In this document: positions 32,864 to 46,422 of the stretch, one piece after another
How the letters are laid out: every line of letters starts with the position of its first letter
Position numbering within the stretch: the stretch's first letter is position 1
NCBI GenBank assembly: GCA_035048815.1
Contig: JAUCBN010000037.1
Location: 10,196,001-10,260,000 of the forward strand
DNA: 64,000 nt
Reading direction: 5' to 3'
DNA from: Abelmoschus esculentus
Lineage: Eukaryota > Streptophyta > Magnoliopsida > Malvales > Malvaceae
Position numbers and translations under genes: made by a program
Notes under the pieces: model-generated
Database searches by the model: none
What the model was told of the DNA's origin: nothing
What the model saw: only the letters and a program-made list of their open reading frames with translations

Positions 32864-35800
32864 TTAGTTATGAGCTTTTTAACCTAATTAAAAAGCTTAA
32901 TCTAAAATTTTGAGCTTTTTACTAGGTTAAAATATGAACGAGTTCACTATAAAGCCCATTTAGACATGCACGCTCTGAACCCTACAAAACGATCGAAACT
33001 GATATTAACTCAAATTTTTTGGGTACAAAAAGTTAATTATGGGCTTTTGAACCTAAATAATAAGCTTAAACAAAAATTTTAAGCTTTTTACTCGGTTAAA
33101 ATTCGAACGGGTTCACTAAAACAACCCATTTAGACAATGCACGCTCTAAACCCTACAAAATGATCGAAAATGATATTAAATCAATTTTATTGGGTACAAA
33201 AACTTAATTATGGGATTTTGATCCTAATTAAAAAGCTTAAACTAAAATTTTGAGCTTTTTACTCGGTTAAAATATGAATGGGTTCACTATAAAGCCCATT
33301 TAGACATGCACGCTCTAAACCCTACAAAACGACCGAAAATGATATTAAATCCAAATTTTTGGTTACAAATAGATAATTACAGGATTTTGAACCTAATTAA
33401 AAGCTTAAACTAAAATTTTGAGCTTTTTACTCGATTAAAATTCGTAAGGGTTCACAATAAAGACAATTTAGACATGCACGCTCTGAACCCTACAAAACGA
33501 TCGAAACTGATATTAAATCAAATTTTTTGGGTAAAATTTTTTTATTATGGGCCTTTGAACCAAATTAAAAAGCTTAAACTAAAATTTTGAGCTTTCTACT
33601 CGGTTAAAATTCGAATTGGTTCACTATAAAGCCCATTTAGAAATGCACGCTCTGAACCCTACAAAACAATCGAAATGATATTAAATCAAATTTTTTGGGT
33701 AAAAAAAGTTAATTATGGACATTCGAACCTAATTAAACAACTTAAACTAAAATTTAGAGTTTTTTACTTGGTTAAAATTCGAAGGGGTTCACAAAGAAGC
33801 TCATTTTGATATGTACGCTATAAACCATACAAAACGACCAAAATGATATTAATCAAATTTTTTTGGGTACAAAAAGTTAATTATGGGCTTTTGAACCTAA
33901 CTAAAAAGCTTAAACTAAAATTTTGTGCTTTTTACTCGGTTAAAATTCGAACGGGTTCACTATAAAGCCCATTTAGAAATGCACGCTCTGAACCCTACAA
34001 AACAATCGAAACTGATATTGAATCAAATTTACTAGGTACAAAAAGTTAATTATGATATTTTGAACCTAATTAAAAAGCTTAAACTAAAATTTTGGACTTT
34101 TTACTCGGTTAAAATATGAACGGGTTCACTATAAAACCCATTTAGACATGCACGCTCTGAACTCTACAAAATGATCGAAACTGATATTAAATCAAATTTT
34201 TTTGGAACAAAAAGTTAATTATTGGCTTTTGAACCTAAATAAACAACTTAAACTAAAATTTAAGCTTTTTACTAGGTCAAAATATGAACGGGTTCACTAT
34301 AAAGCCTATTTAGACATGCACGCTCTGAACCCTACAAAATGATCGAAACTGATATTAAATCAAATTTTTTGGGTGCAAAAAGTTAATTATGGGATTTTGA
34401 CCTAAATAAACATCTTAAACTAAAATTTTAAGCTTTTTACTCGGTTAAAATTCAAACGGGTTCACTAAACAGCCCATTTAGACAATTTACGCTCTAAACC
34501 CTACAAAACGATCGAAAATGATATTAAACAAATTTTATTGGGTAAAAAAAAGTTAATTATGGGATTTTGAACCTAATTAAAAACCTTAAACTAAAATTTT
34601 GAGCTTTTTACTCGGTTAAAATTCGAACGGGTTCACTATAAATCCCATTTAGACATACACACTCTGAACCCTACAAAACAATCGAAATGATATTAAATCA
34701 AATTTTTGGGGTACGAAAAGTTAATTATGGGCTTTTGAGCCTAATTAAACAGCTTAAACTAAAATTTTGAGCTTTTTACTCGGTTAAAATTCGAACTTGT
34801 TCACTATAAAGCCCATTTAGACATGCACACTCTGAACCCTACAAAACAATCGAAATGATATTAAATCAAATTTTTTGGGCACAAAAAGTTAATTATGGAC
34901 ATTCGAACCTAATTAAACAACTTAAACTAAAATTTAGAGCTTTTTACTCGGTTAAAATTCGAAGGGGTTCACAAAGAAGCTCATTTTGACATGTACGCTC
35001 TAAACCATACAACACGATCAAAATGATATTAAATCAAATTTTTTGGGTTCAAAAATTTAATAATGGGCTTTTGAACCTAATTAAACAGCTTAAAATAAAA
35101 TTTTAAGCTTTTTACTCGGTTAAAATTCGAACGGTTTCACTATACAACGTATTTAGACATGCACGCTCTGAACCCTACAAAACAATCAAAACTGATATTA
35201 AATCAATTTTATTGGGTACAAAAAGTTAGTTATGAGCTTTTGAACCTAATTAAAAATCTTAAACTAAAATTTTGAGCTTTTTAATAGGTTAAAATATGTA
35301 CGAGTTCACTATAATGCCCAATTAGACATGCACACTCTGAACCCTACAAAACGATCGAAACTGATATTAAATCAAATTTTTTGGGTACAAAATGTTAATT
35401 ATGGACATTCGAACCTAATTAAACAGTTTAAACTAAAATTTTGCGCTTTTTACACGATTAAAATATGAACGAGTTCACTATAAAACCCATTTAGACATGC
35501 ACACACTAAACCCTACAAAACGATCAAAAATGATATTAAATCAATTTTATTGGGTACAAAAAGTTAATTATGGGATTTTGAACCTAATTAAAAACCTTAA
35601 ACTAAAATTTTTGAGCTTTTTACTCAGTTAAAATATGAACGGGTTCTCTATAAAGTCCATTTAGACATGCACGCTCTAAACCCTACAAAACGATCGAAAA
35701 TGCTATTAAATCAAAATTTTTGTGTACAAAAAGTTAATTATGGGCTTTTGAACATAATTAAAAAGCTTAAACTAAAATTTTGATCTATTTACTTGATTAA

Positions 35801-38800
35801 AATTCGTAAGGGTTCACAATAAAGACAATTTAGACATGCCCGCTCTGAACCCTACAAAACGATAAGAACTGATATTAAATATAATTTTTTGGGTACAAAA
35901 ATTTAATTATGGGCTTTTGAACCAAATTAAACTGCTTAAGCTAAAATTTTGAGCTTTTTACTCGGTTAAAATTCGAACTTGTTCACTATAGAGCCCATTT
36001 AGACATGCACGCACTGAACCCTACAAAACAATCGAAATGATATTAAATCAATTTTTTTGGGTACAAAAAGTTAATTCTGGACATTCGAACCTAATTAAAC
36101 AACTTAAACTAAAATTTAAAGCTTTTTACTCGGTTAAAATTCGAAAGGGTTCACAAAGAAGCTCATTTCGACATGTAAGCTCTAAACCATACAACACGAT
36201 TAAAATGATATTAAATCAAATTTTTTGGGTACAAAAAGTTAATTATGGGCTTTTGAACCTAAATAAACAGCTTAAGCTAAAATTTTAAGCTTTTTACTAG
36301 GTTAAAATATGAACGGGTTCACTATAAAGCCTATTTAGACATGCACGCTGTGAATCCTACAAAACGATCGAAACTGATATTAAATCAAATTTTTTGGGTA
36401 CAAAAAGTTAATTATGGACATTCGAACCTAATTAAACAGCTTAAACTAAAATTTTAAGCTTTTTACTCGGTTAAAATTCGAACGGGTTCACTAAACAACC
36501 CATTTAGACAATGCACGCTCTGAACCCTACAAAACGATCGAAAATGATATTAAATCAATTTTATTGGGTACAAAAAGTTAATTATGGGATTTTGAACTTA
36601 ATTAAAAACCTTAAACTAAAATTCTGAGCCTTTTACTCAGTTAAAATTCGAACGGGTTCACTATAAAGCCCATTTAGACATGCACGCTCTTAAACACAAA
36701 AAACGATCAAAATAATATTAAATCAATTTTTTGGGTATAAAAAGGTAATTATGGGGTTTTGAACCAAATTAAAAAGCTTAAAGTAAAATTTTAAGCTTTT
36801 TACTCGGTTAAAATTCGAACTGGTTACTATTAAGCCCATTTAGACATGCACGCTCTGAACCCTACAAAACAATCGAAATGATATTAGATCAAATTTTTTG
36901 GGTACAAAAAGTTAATTATGGACATTCGAACCTAATTAAACAACTTAAACTAAAATTTTGATCTTTTTACTCATTAAAATTCGAACGGGTTCACTATATA
37001 GCCCATTTAGACATGCACTCTCTCATCCTTACAAAATGTTCGAAAATGATATTAAATCAAATTTTTTGGATAAAAAATATTAATCATGGGTTCTTGAACC
37101 TAATTAAACAACTTAAATTAAAATTTTGAGCTTTTTACTTGGTTAAAATTTGAACGGGTTCACTATAAACCCCATTTAGACATGCTTGTTCTGAACCCTA
37201 CAAAACAATCGAAATGATATTAAATCAAATTTTTTGGCTACAAAAAGTTAATTATGAACTTTTGAACCAAATTAAAAAACTTAAACTAAAATTTTGAGCT
37301 TTTTACTTGGTTAAAATTCTAAGGGGATCACTATAAAGCCCATATAGACATGCACACTCTGAACCATACAAAACGATTGAAACTGATATTAAAACAAATT
37401 TTTTGGGTATATAAATTATGTGCCTTTGAACCTAATTATAAAGCTTAAACTAAAATTTAGAGCTTTTTATTTGGTTAAAATTCGTACGGGTTCACTATAA
37501 AGCCCATTTAGACATGCACGCTCTGAACCCTACAAAACGATCAAAACTAATATTAAATCAAATTTTTTGGGTACAAAAAGTTAATTATGGGCTTTTGAAC
37601 CTAGTTAAACAACTTAAACTAAAATTTTGAGCTTTTTACTCCGTTAAAATTCGAACGGGTTCACTATACAGCCCATTTTGACATGCACGCTTTGAACCCT
37701 ACAAAACAATCAAAAATGATTTTAAATCGAATTTTTTGGGTGCAAAAAGTTAGTTATGGGATTTTGAAAATAATTATACATCTTAAACTAAAATTTTGAG
37801 CTTTTTACTCGGTTAAAATTAGAACGTGTTCACTATAAAGTCCATTTACACATGCAATCTCTGAACCCTACAAAACGATCGAAACTGAAATCAAAAAAAT
37901 TTTGGGGTACAAAAAGTTAATTATGGGATTTTGAACCTAAATAAAGAATTTAAACTAAAATTTTGAGCTTTTTACTCGGTTAAAATTCGAACGGGTTCAC
38001 TATAAAGCCCATTTAGACATGCACTCTCTAAACTCTACAAAACTTTCGAAATTGATATTAAATTCAATTTTTTGTATTCAAAAATTTAATTATAGGATTT
38101 TGAACCTAATTAAACAGCTTAAACTAAAATTTTGATCTTTTTACTCTATTAAAATTCGAACGGGTTCACTATATAGCCTATTTAGACATGCACACTCTTA
38201 AACCTACAAAACAATCAAAAATGATTTTAAATCAAATTTTTTGGGTGCAAAAAGTTACTTATGGGCTTTTGAAAATAATTATACATCTTAAACTAAAATT
38301 TTGAGCTTTTTACTCGGTTAAAATTTGAACATTAAGACATGCACGCTTCGAAACCTACAAAACGATCGAAAATGATATTAAATCAATTTTTTTGTTATAA
38401 AAAGTTAATTATGAGGTTTCAACCTAATTAAACAACTTAAACAAAAATTTTGAGCTTTTTACTCGGTTAAAATATGAACGTGTTCACTATAAAGCTTATT
38501 TAGACATGCACGATTTGAACCCTACAAAATGAACGAAAATGATATTAAATAAATTTTTTGGGTACAAAATGTTAATTATGGATTTTTGAACCTAATTAAA
38601 AAGCTTAAACTAAAATTTTGAGCTTTTTACTCGGTTAAAATTCGAACGGGTTCACTATAAAGCCCATTTAGACATGCAATCTCTAAACCCTACAAAATTA
38701 TAGAAATGATATTAACTCAAACTTTTTGGTTACAAAAAGTTAATTATGGGCTTTTGAACCTAATTGTACATCTTAAACCAAAATTTTGAGGTTTTTACTA

Positions 38801-39542
38801 GGTTAAAATTCGAACGGGTTCACTATACAGCCCATTTAGACATGCACGCTTTGAACCCTACAAAACGATCGAAAAATGATATTAAATCAATTTTTTGGGT
38901 ACAAAAAGTTAATTATGGGCTATTGAACCTAATTAAAAAACTTAAACTAAAATTTTGAGCTTTTTATTCTGTCAAAATTCAAACAGGTTCACCATAAAGC
39001 CCATTTAGACATGCAAATTCTAAAGCCTACAAAACTATCGAGAATGATATTAAATCAAATTTTCTGGTACAAAAAGTTAATTATGGTATTTTGAACCAAA
39101 TTAAAAAAAATTAAACTAAAATATTGAGCTTTTTAATCGATTAAAATTCGAACTGGTTCATTATAAAGCCTATTTAGACATGCATGCTCTGTACCCTACA
39201 AAACGATCGAAACTGACATTAAATCAAATTTTTGGGTACAAAAAGCTATTTATGGACTTTTGAACCTAATTAAAAAGCTTAAACTAAAATTTTGAGCTTT
39301 TTACTCAGTTAAAATTCAAACGGGTTAACTATAAAGCCCATTTAGTTATGCACACTCTTAACCTACAAAATGATCAAAAATGATATGACCTTTTAAAAAA
39401 AAGTTAAACTAAAATTAAAAAAATTAAAAAAGTTAATTATAGACTTTTGAACCAAATTAAAAAAATTAAACTAAAATATTGAGCTTTTTACTCGATTAAA
39501 ATTCGAGCGGGTTCACTATACAACCCATTTAGACATGCACGC
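32864..39542 (+). repeat. Satellite block 2, about 169-bp monomer, about 39 copies
   Basis: Same monomer and strand as block 1. It resumes in phase after the TTAGT duplication of element A, so blocks 1 and 2 were contiguous before that insertion. Irregular, A-rich compressed monomers lie at 39360-39480. Open frames such as 36037-36288 and 38764-38958 are satellite sequence. Confidence 0.95.
33781..37320 (+). repeat. Seven-monomer higher-order repeat in satellite block 2 (about 1180 bp)
   Basis: An unusual monomer with TTCACAAAGAAGCTCATTT occurs near 33788, 34968 and 36150: steps of 1180 and about 1182 bp, seven monomers each. It is always preceded by GGACATTCGAACCTAATTAA. Other variants fit looser multiples: CACAATAAAGACAATTTAGA near 33452 and 35814 is about 14 monomers apart, and the AAACAGCCC/AAACAACCC monomers are 8 and 12 monomers apart. 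Confidence 0.7.
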
Positions 39543-40870
39543 TGTCGCGTGTCAAAAGTGTGTGTTTAGTGCAAGTGGACACATCGCAAGTAATAAGTGA
39601 TAAGTATTTATCGGATTATCGTCTCCACTGGGATTGGTATACTTAATATGTCTTTTTCGTTTCCTTGTTCTGAAAAAAAAAGAAATAAAATAAAACACAA
39701 GTAGGTTTGGGTTTGATAAACTGAAATAAAACAACTAAATAAAAGAATGAGATTTGATTAATAGAGAGAGAGGTCAGGATCCAGTTGCATTGTATTGTGG
39801 ATTTGATTGACTTGTCTCTGCCCAATGCAATCGTATATCACTGCCGCGGCAGCACTACAAATTACTGCCTTGGCAGCGACGATACTGTCTGCCACGGCAA
39901 TCCCTTGCTCGTGGGTAGACTTTACCAAAGTTCGGCAAAGTATCCTTGAATGACCCCGCTTATCCCTAAGTCGAAGTACTGTTGATGACTAGTCCTTGAT
40001 GATACCTCCCGGCGTGAATCAATTATACTCACCAACCAATCTCACACTTCTTTTAGCCACTGAAACTCTTAACCTATCCCTAGGCTGAGTTAGTATTTCG
40101 CGATTGAAACAACGTACTTACCCCTTTCGTGAATGTAACTCTCCCGAGTCTAGATAAATGGATTACTCACAAACTTCTCTCCCGAGCTTGAATTTAAGAA
40201 CAAGGAATAACAAAGGATAAGCAAACCTTGATAGTTTTATTGCATTGAAACAAAGACAAAGTACAATATCCTCTCACATATACTAAACAACCTTCACCTA
40301 AACCCTAAGAAAGCTTAGAACATAGTTGAGAGAAAGAAAACAAAGTTTATGAATCGACTCTCTCTCTCTAGGTATCTCTAATACATTGGACGGCTAGGTC
40401 TTATATAGGCTTGACCTAAGGCAAACCTTTCCTAAGTAGAATACAACTTGTAGTAGGGAACAAGTCATGTACATAATTAAAATAATTCCAAGTTTAATTC
40501 AACTAAGAGGCTTTCCCGCGTGGCCTTGTCTTGGGCTTTTCCTCATGCTAACCAGCTTCGATCCATGTGTTTTATGTCCAGGAACGTCCCTTGGATTTTT
40601 CTCTTCCAATCGCCTATAGTATTGCTCTCTGGCTCCCAGCTGCTGCCTCGGCGTGAGGTCCTGCCTCGGCCATGTCGTTGCCGCGGCATTGGTTCTCCTG
40701 CACAGATATAAAAATGCAGTAAAACTTGCCTTTTTCTGTAAATATTATCTTCATAAGCTTAACTTCTAAATATATCACATTAAGTACATGCATTGGTCCG
40801 AGTGGGTGTAAATTCGGTGATTAATGCCCATAAAAGGTGTAAAAAGTGATAGTGAGTTGAGCACTTATCA
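39543..40870 (-). repeat. Element B 3' LTR (1328 bp)
   Basis: On the plus strand it begins TGTCGCGTGTC and ends GCACTTATCA. TATA box (minus) at 40401-40407. The polypurine tract lies just beyond it at 40871-40886. Confidence 0.92.
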
Positions 40871-41788
40871 CATCCCCAAACTCGAACTATTTCTTGTCCT
40901 CAAGCAATGCAAACCGTCAATTTGCCGAACTCTACTCTCTCTTGGTCTTATGTTTCCATCTATTCTCCCCACCATAACTATGCCTATTCTTAAGCCTTAA
41001 CCTTTCGGCTACCCAAGGGTTTACCTAGAAACAAACTATAAGAATTGGTGAGTGTGTGCATTTTTGTGGACAAGTTTGATTAAAGGCTTTCTTAGATAAA
41101 CTCTAAGTTCAAGACAATTAGAATTTGGTTAAGTGTTCTCTTCTTTTCTAAACAACCAATTCTTGAGCCAATTTCGGGCACCTCAAGGATTGTGTTTTTC
41201 TCTTCACTAATTCCTTCTTTCTTTTTGATATTCCTTAAAGCATACTAGAGCCAATTTCGGGCACCTCTAGCATGAAGAAGAGTACTTCCTAAAGCCGGTG
41301 ATAGGCACCTCTAGTTATTTTCCCAAAAATCTAAGTCTTTATCACCTAAGTTCATTAAAAGAATTCCTATAATCCAACAAGTCCCAAAAGTGTTTAAATT
41401 TCTTCCTATAGTAAGCTTCTAAGTTTTCATCCTTAAGTATCCTAAGGTTAAACCTTCTTAACAGGACCTAATCATGGTAAGGAGAAAGATTTCTATAGCC
41501 TTAAAGAATAAACTAAGGCAATACTGATGATAAGCAGTGCAAAAGTGTTGGCAGTTAATTCAAGTAAGGCGGGGAGCATGAAAATTAAAAAAAATCACTA
41601 GAATACTCTCTTTTTTGGCAAGGCCTCGGTAGTAGATTGTTGTCTTGGCAGTGAATCTGCATCCCCAAACTCAAACCAAGCATTGTCCTCAATGCTTTAT
41701 ATTAGAAGAGAATAGTAGACAACAAAAATTATGGAAGAGATAAGCAGCATAGAAAGCAAACATCAAATAATATTGAATTATGAAAAAT
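40871..41788 (-). other. 3' untranslated region of element B with two polypurine-like tracts
   Basis: Reading on the minus strand, the LTR-proximal tract is at 40871-40886 and a second copy is at 41660-41675, the same arrangement as element A. Three GCCAATTTCGGGCACCT-type repeats lie near 41167, 41252 and 41295. Confidence 0.7.
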
Positions 41789-42094
41789 TTAAAGAGACTC
41801 CGAAGAGCTGCTTGTAACAATTTTTCTACTTGGCCTTGCTGCCGATTGCTTTGTTCTTGGTGAGGGAGATGGTTGAGCTTTTGCATGCCGGGGCGGTTGG
41901 ACTCTTGTGGGTTGTGTCCGTTGCATCGGAGCATCCACTTCTTCTCCTTCTTCCACATCGGCCATCTCCTCGGTGATCATTATGTCCGTTCCACCTTCCA
42001 TTGTTGTGGCTACCCTGGGATGGTGTGTACTCGGTCCAGCAGCGGTTGAATTTTGGTGCACATAGGCATCTATCTCAGCTGATAGACTGCCCAT
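41789..42094 (-). CDS. ORF3: 101-aa acidic/basic protein (element B)
   Basis: Same length and order of segments as ORF3 of element A: acidic MITEEMADVEEGEE and basic tail RKIVTSSSSESL. It starts four codons after the ORF2 TGA. Its survival beside a badly damaged ORF2 is notable but may be chance. Confidence 0.5.
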   Translation of the reverse strand: MGSLSAEIDAYVHQNSTAAGPSTHHPRVATTMEGGTDIMITEEMADVEEGEEVDAPMQRTQPTRVQPPRHAKAQPSPSPRTKQSAARPSRKIVTSSSSESL

Positions 42095-42106
42095 GATGAT
42101 TGGGGA

Positions 42107-43323
42107 TCATGGTGGAGTGCTGAAGACTGCCCTCCGCTTTGATGGTCTTCTGCTGGCAAATGATGTCGCGATAGAGTCTGCTGCCCTGGATGGGCCGACA
42201 GCATGAAACTGTGGTTGAGGGTCCGCGTGGAAGAACGACATTGGTCCTCCCGGAGCTGGTGTAGTCTCGGTGTAAGGGGCGGCTGTGACAAACATATTGC
42301 TGGGAAATTCTGGAAATTGCGCCCCTTGGTTTGGAAAAGCATGGAGCATCATTTGGGCTAATGTGCCATTGAAGTCTCTTTGATACTCCATGTATCGCTG
42401 TTGCCTGAGGTCCATCGCTGCCATCCTTTGTAATATTTCCTGGTACGGGTCTGTTGCGGCAGAGGTGTGGGCAGTGTCTAGCATGTCTGCCGTGTACTGG
42501 GCCCCGACAGCATATCAACAGTGAACTGCTGGGGCGTTGCTTGGACTGGTTCCGCCTGCGTGATCTGCATTACTTTATGGCAAAAGTCTCTGGTCCATCT
42601 GCGCCTTTGGGGAGTGTATTCGTCCGTATCTTTTATTGTCACACCTGCGGCAACACACAAACCAGTGATCAAACATGGGAAATATAATGGCCCTCTATCC
42701 TTCTTACCGCATTCGTGAATTTCACGTAAGATGATCTCTCCGACGTTGATGCTCCTTTTGTTGATGATCGATTGGATGAGCACCAATCGCTTTCGGTCCA
42801 CCGTGCTGTTATGGGATGTGGGAATGAGGCGTCTCTTGACGAAGGTGTTCCAAAGTTTGGCCTCGGGCTTTAGGCTCTGCCTTGTTACAGATCCTTTATG
42901 GGTACCGGTTTCCCATGGAGTATTCGTGTAGCAAAGGTCATCTTTGATCAACTCGTAATCCTCGGCGGTGATGTCCTCCATTAATTCAGCGTGAACATCA
43001 TTGTTCGGAGTGAGGCCATAGAAACCGTTGATGGTCTCGGCATCTAGCTGGACAGGCCTGCCTCGGCAGTGGACAAAGAGGGAATCTTTGCTGGGCCCGT
43101 ATGCATAGAATTCCCGCACGATGGTAGCATTCGCCTGGGCAGGTTGAAAGTAGAAGATTTCTCAATCTTGGTACTTGATTCTGTCAAAGAGATAATGCTC
43201 AATGTCGTAGTTTTCATCATCCAAATGTTGGAAACCTTATTCTTCCCACAATTGCCGGGAAATGAAAGACCTATTGAAGCGCTCTTCAACATTTGCTGGG
43301 GCAAATCGCTTGTAAGTGGCCAT
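42107..43323 (-). pseudogene. ORF2, putative plant transposon protein-like, broken (element B)
   Basis: ATG at 43323. Aligns along its length with ORF2 of element A (RLIPTSHNSTVDRKR, YFPCLITGLCVAAGV). Broken by TAA near residue 27, TGA near residue 51 (TGG in A) and a one-base loss near 42505. It ends at the same TGA (42107-42109) as in A. Confidence 0.8.
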
Positions 43324-43484
43324 AAAGATTGTGAGAGATTGACTTCTTGGAGATTTTCTTTGGAAGGAATCTGAGAATTTCACGAAGAGATGTGTGTAGG
43401 CAGAGAGTATTATGAGAGCAAGATTGTAAAGAATTCTAAAGAAAACAAGAATGCAAGAGTGAATAGTTCAAGAGGGAGGGGTTT

Positions 43485-43615
43485 CTTATATAGGCCTCGG
43501 CCTTGTGACTGTTTGAATCCACTAGCCGTTTTGTAGCCATTATTCTTTACTACCGTTTCCTTTTCTGTCGCGGCAGGAATCTCAGCAGAATAGCCGTTAC
43601 ATTGTTCTGCCCGTT
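43485..43615 (-). promoter_or_regulatory. Candidate internal promoter for ORF2 (element B)
   Basis: TATATAAG on the minus strand at 43485-43492, about 162 bp upstream of the ORF2 ATG. Four AACGG motifs on the minus strand at 43526, 43553, 43594 and 43611. Same spacing and order as element A. Confidence 0.55.
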
Positions 43616-43815
43616 GAAACTGTTGCGGCTATGACACTGTTTTCTACCTCGGCAAAGTTCTTGTTGTGAACTATTTCTCCTTTATTCTTGCTTATTATCC
43701 TAAATTAAAATTAAACACATAAAAAGAAAAGTACTTAAGGTAAAAAAGAATTAGAAAAATAAAAATAAACTAAAATAATCTTAATATAATAATAAGGAAA
43801 AGGGAGGAGATCATG

Positions 43816-46324
43816 TTACTGGGGAGTGCATGAAAATGCATCTTCCAAGATGATTCTCTCTTGTTGGCCAGAATTATAAATCGATTGTGGGCCACTCCCT
43901 TTTGCTGTGTGTCCATCCACTTTGAGCTTGATCTTTTTGCCAAATAGCCTGTCGAGCATGCTGCCAAGGTAGGATATTTTGGTGTCTGTTATGTGGATGG
44001 CCTTGCACTCTTCTGGATCATCATATTTTTTTAAGTTGTGGAATGCATTGAGTTTGACATGTTGGTCATTAACCCTCATTGTCAACTCTCCTTTTTCCAC
44101 ATCAATTAAAGTGCGTCTAGTTGCAAGGAAAGGTCTTCCCAAGATGATCGGTGCATTATCATCTGCTTCACAATCAAGGACAAGAAAATCAGCAAGAAAA
44201 ATAAATTTATCGACTCTTACCAGTATGTCCTCGATTTTGCCTCGGGTTGCACTTATGATCGATCCGCTAGTTGGAGCATAACTGTTTTAGGTTTTGCCCT
44301 TCCTATTCCAAGCTTTTGAAAGACAGATTTGGGCATTAAGTTGATGCTTGATCCAAGGTCGCATAGGGCCTTACCTTCATAGCTTTTACCTATTTCACAA
44401 GGTATGATAAAGCAGCCAGGATCCTTCAATTTCGGTGGCATGCGATTGTGTAGCATTGCCATGCATCCCTCGGTAGCAGCCACTGTTTCAAACTCACCTA
44501 TTTGTTTTCTCTTGGACACCATGTCTTTTAAGAACTTGGCATAATTAGGCATTTGTTCAATTGCCTCTACGAATGGTATGTTAATGTGGACTTGCTTTAA
44601 AATATCAAGGAATTTCTTGAATTGCTGGTCCCGTTTTTGCTTTTTCAATCTTTATGGGAAAGGTGGTGGTGGTCTCATCTCCTCCAGGGTTTCTTTAGTT
44701 TGGAATGTAATACCTGGCACCACTGGGGTTGTTGCTATCTCGATAGACTATTCAAGAGCTGTAGTGCTTTCTACCGGGGCAGTGTTATCAGGATCAGTTT
44801 GCTCAGCCTCCTTTTTCGCTGGGTCTGTTGATGGATTTTGGCTTGCTGAAATCTTTTCCTTCAACTGTAGACCACTCCTGGTAGTGATTGCCTTACACTG
44901 TTCATGGCTCATTACCTTAGCAACTTCAGTATTGCTAGGTAGTCCTCCTTGTGGTCTAGTGTTTATATTTTGAGCAAACTGCCCAACTTGAGTTTCTAAA
45001 GTTTTAATAGCCGCTTCTTGATTCTGCAACCTCATCTCAGTCCTATTCATGAAAGCATCTGTCCTTTTGATGAAATTACTGTTCTCTGCCATGTATGACT
45101 CTATTTTCATCATAAAGGCTTTTAAGAGTGTTCTCCAATGAACTTACCGATTGTTGTTGCATCTGTTGCTGCGGCATTGGCTGCTGGACTTGCTGCTGCG
45201 GCAAATGTTGCATTGGTTGCTGGAATCCTGAAGGTTGGGTGGTTGGGTTTAAGGCATTGTTAGGGTTGCTCCATGATAGGTTTAGATGCCTCTTCCATGA
45301 GGGATTGTATGTGTTGGACATCATATTGGTTTGGCTGTAATTTCCAACATACATACCGGTTTCTTGATTCATACACTTAGAGGAACTGTGGTTACCTCCA
45401 CATAAGTCACAAAAAGAATCAATTACCTTAACCTCACGGGTATTTTGTTGTAGTTGCAAATTTTGCACCATCTTTGTAAGAGAGGCCAATTGTGTTGCCA
45501 CTAAATTTGATGTGTCTAACTCATTCACTGTGGCTTGGCGTCTTACTCCTCCTCGCCTAGATGTAGGGAATTGAAAATCGTTTTTTGCGAGTTTGTTTAA
45601 TATCTCAATAGCTTCCTGAGGTGCTTTATCAAGGAGTGTTTCGTTTGCCGAGGCATCTAACATCATCCTTGTCGGGGCATTCGTGGCATTATAAAACATA
45701 ATCACTTGTGTACATAGGGGAAATCCATACAATGGACACTTGTGCAGTAACTCCCTGTATCTCTCCCATGCCTCGTACATAGGTTCGTCATCTGCCTATC
45801 GAAAAGAAGTGATTTCATTACGAATTCTATCATATAAATTTGTAGGATTAAAATGTGTAAGAAAATCACGACAGAGTTCACTCCAAGATCCAATAGATCC
45901 TGCTGGAATGCTATTTAGCCAGGCTTTCGCCCTATCCCTCAGTGAATAGCGGAATAGCTTCAATCTCAAGACATCTTCATGGACTCCTTGGATTTTGAAG
46001 GAATTACATATCTCCATGAAGGACTTGAGGTGCTGCCTTGCATCTTCAATTATAAACCAACCGAATTGTCCAATAGTGTTAAGCATATTGAACATGACAG
46101 GTTTCAGTTCCAAGTGGGCTGCTTCTATCTCCGGTGTAACGACTCTTGGGTTTAATCCATTTAAATCCTCTTCCAGGAAGTCTCTGACAGTGAGCTGCCG
46201 CGGCCCTGGTGGCGGCGGAAGACCTCCATTACCGACAGGAAAGTTTTGTCCTCAACCTTTGCCTTGTTCGTTCGATCTCTGGGTCTAACTCGTACAAAGG
46301 GTTGGTTGGGTTGGCCCTGGTCAT
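43816..46324 (-). pseudogene. Athila-like gag-protease, multiply interrupted (element B)
   Basis: ATG at 46324. A deletion of about 45 bp near 46250 removes part of the N-terminus seen in A and D. Further breaks: TAG near 45795 (CAG in A), a frameshift near 45100, a stop near 44748, a stop near 44650 and TAA near 44253. Preserved pieces show the Athila capsid region, the CDLCGGNHSSSKC knuckle, the protease segment ALCDLGSSINLMP, and the tail after ILGRPFLATRRTLIDVEKG up to 43816. Knuckle and protease order as in A. Confidence 0.85.
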
Positions 46325-46398
46325 ACATCAAGAAAAACAAAAGTAATATAAAAATAAAAAGAAACAAGAAAATAAAGAAAACAAAATTTAGTTGTCAA

Positions 46399-46416
46399 TC
46401 CCCGGCAACGGCGCCA
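46399..46416 (-). other. Primer-binding site, tRNA-Asp type (element B)
   Basis: On the minus strand TGGCGCCGTTGCCGGGGA, identical to element A. Confidence 0.85.
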
Positions 46417-46422
46417 AAAACT

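Noticed and set aside
36037..39000. Open frames inside the satellite (36037-36288, 38764-38958, and 48438-48632, 49166-49351 further on)
   Set aside because: They are chance frames through two monomers and repeat the same peptide with monomer periodicity.
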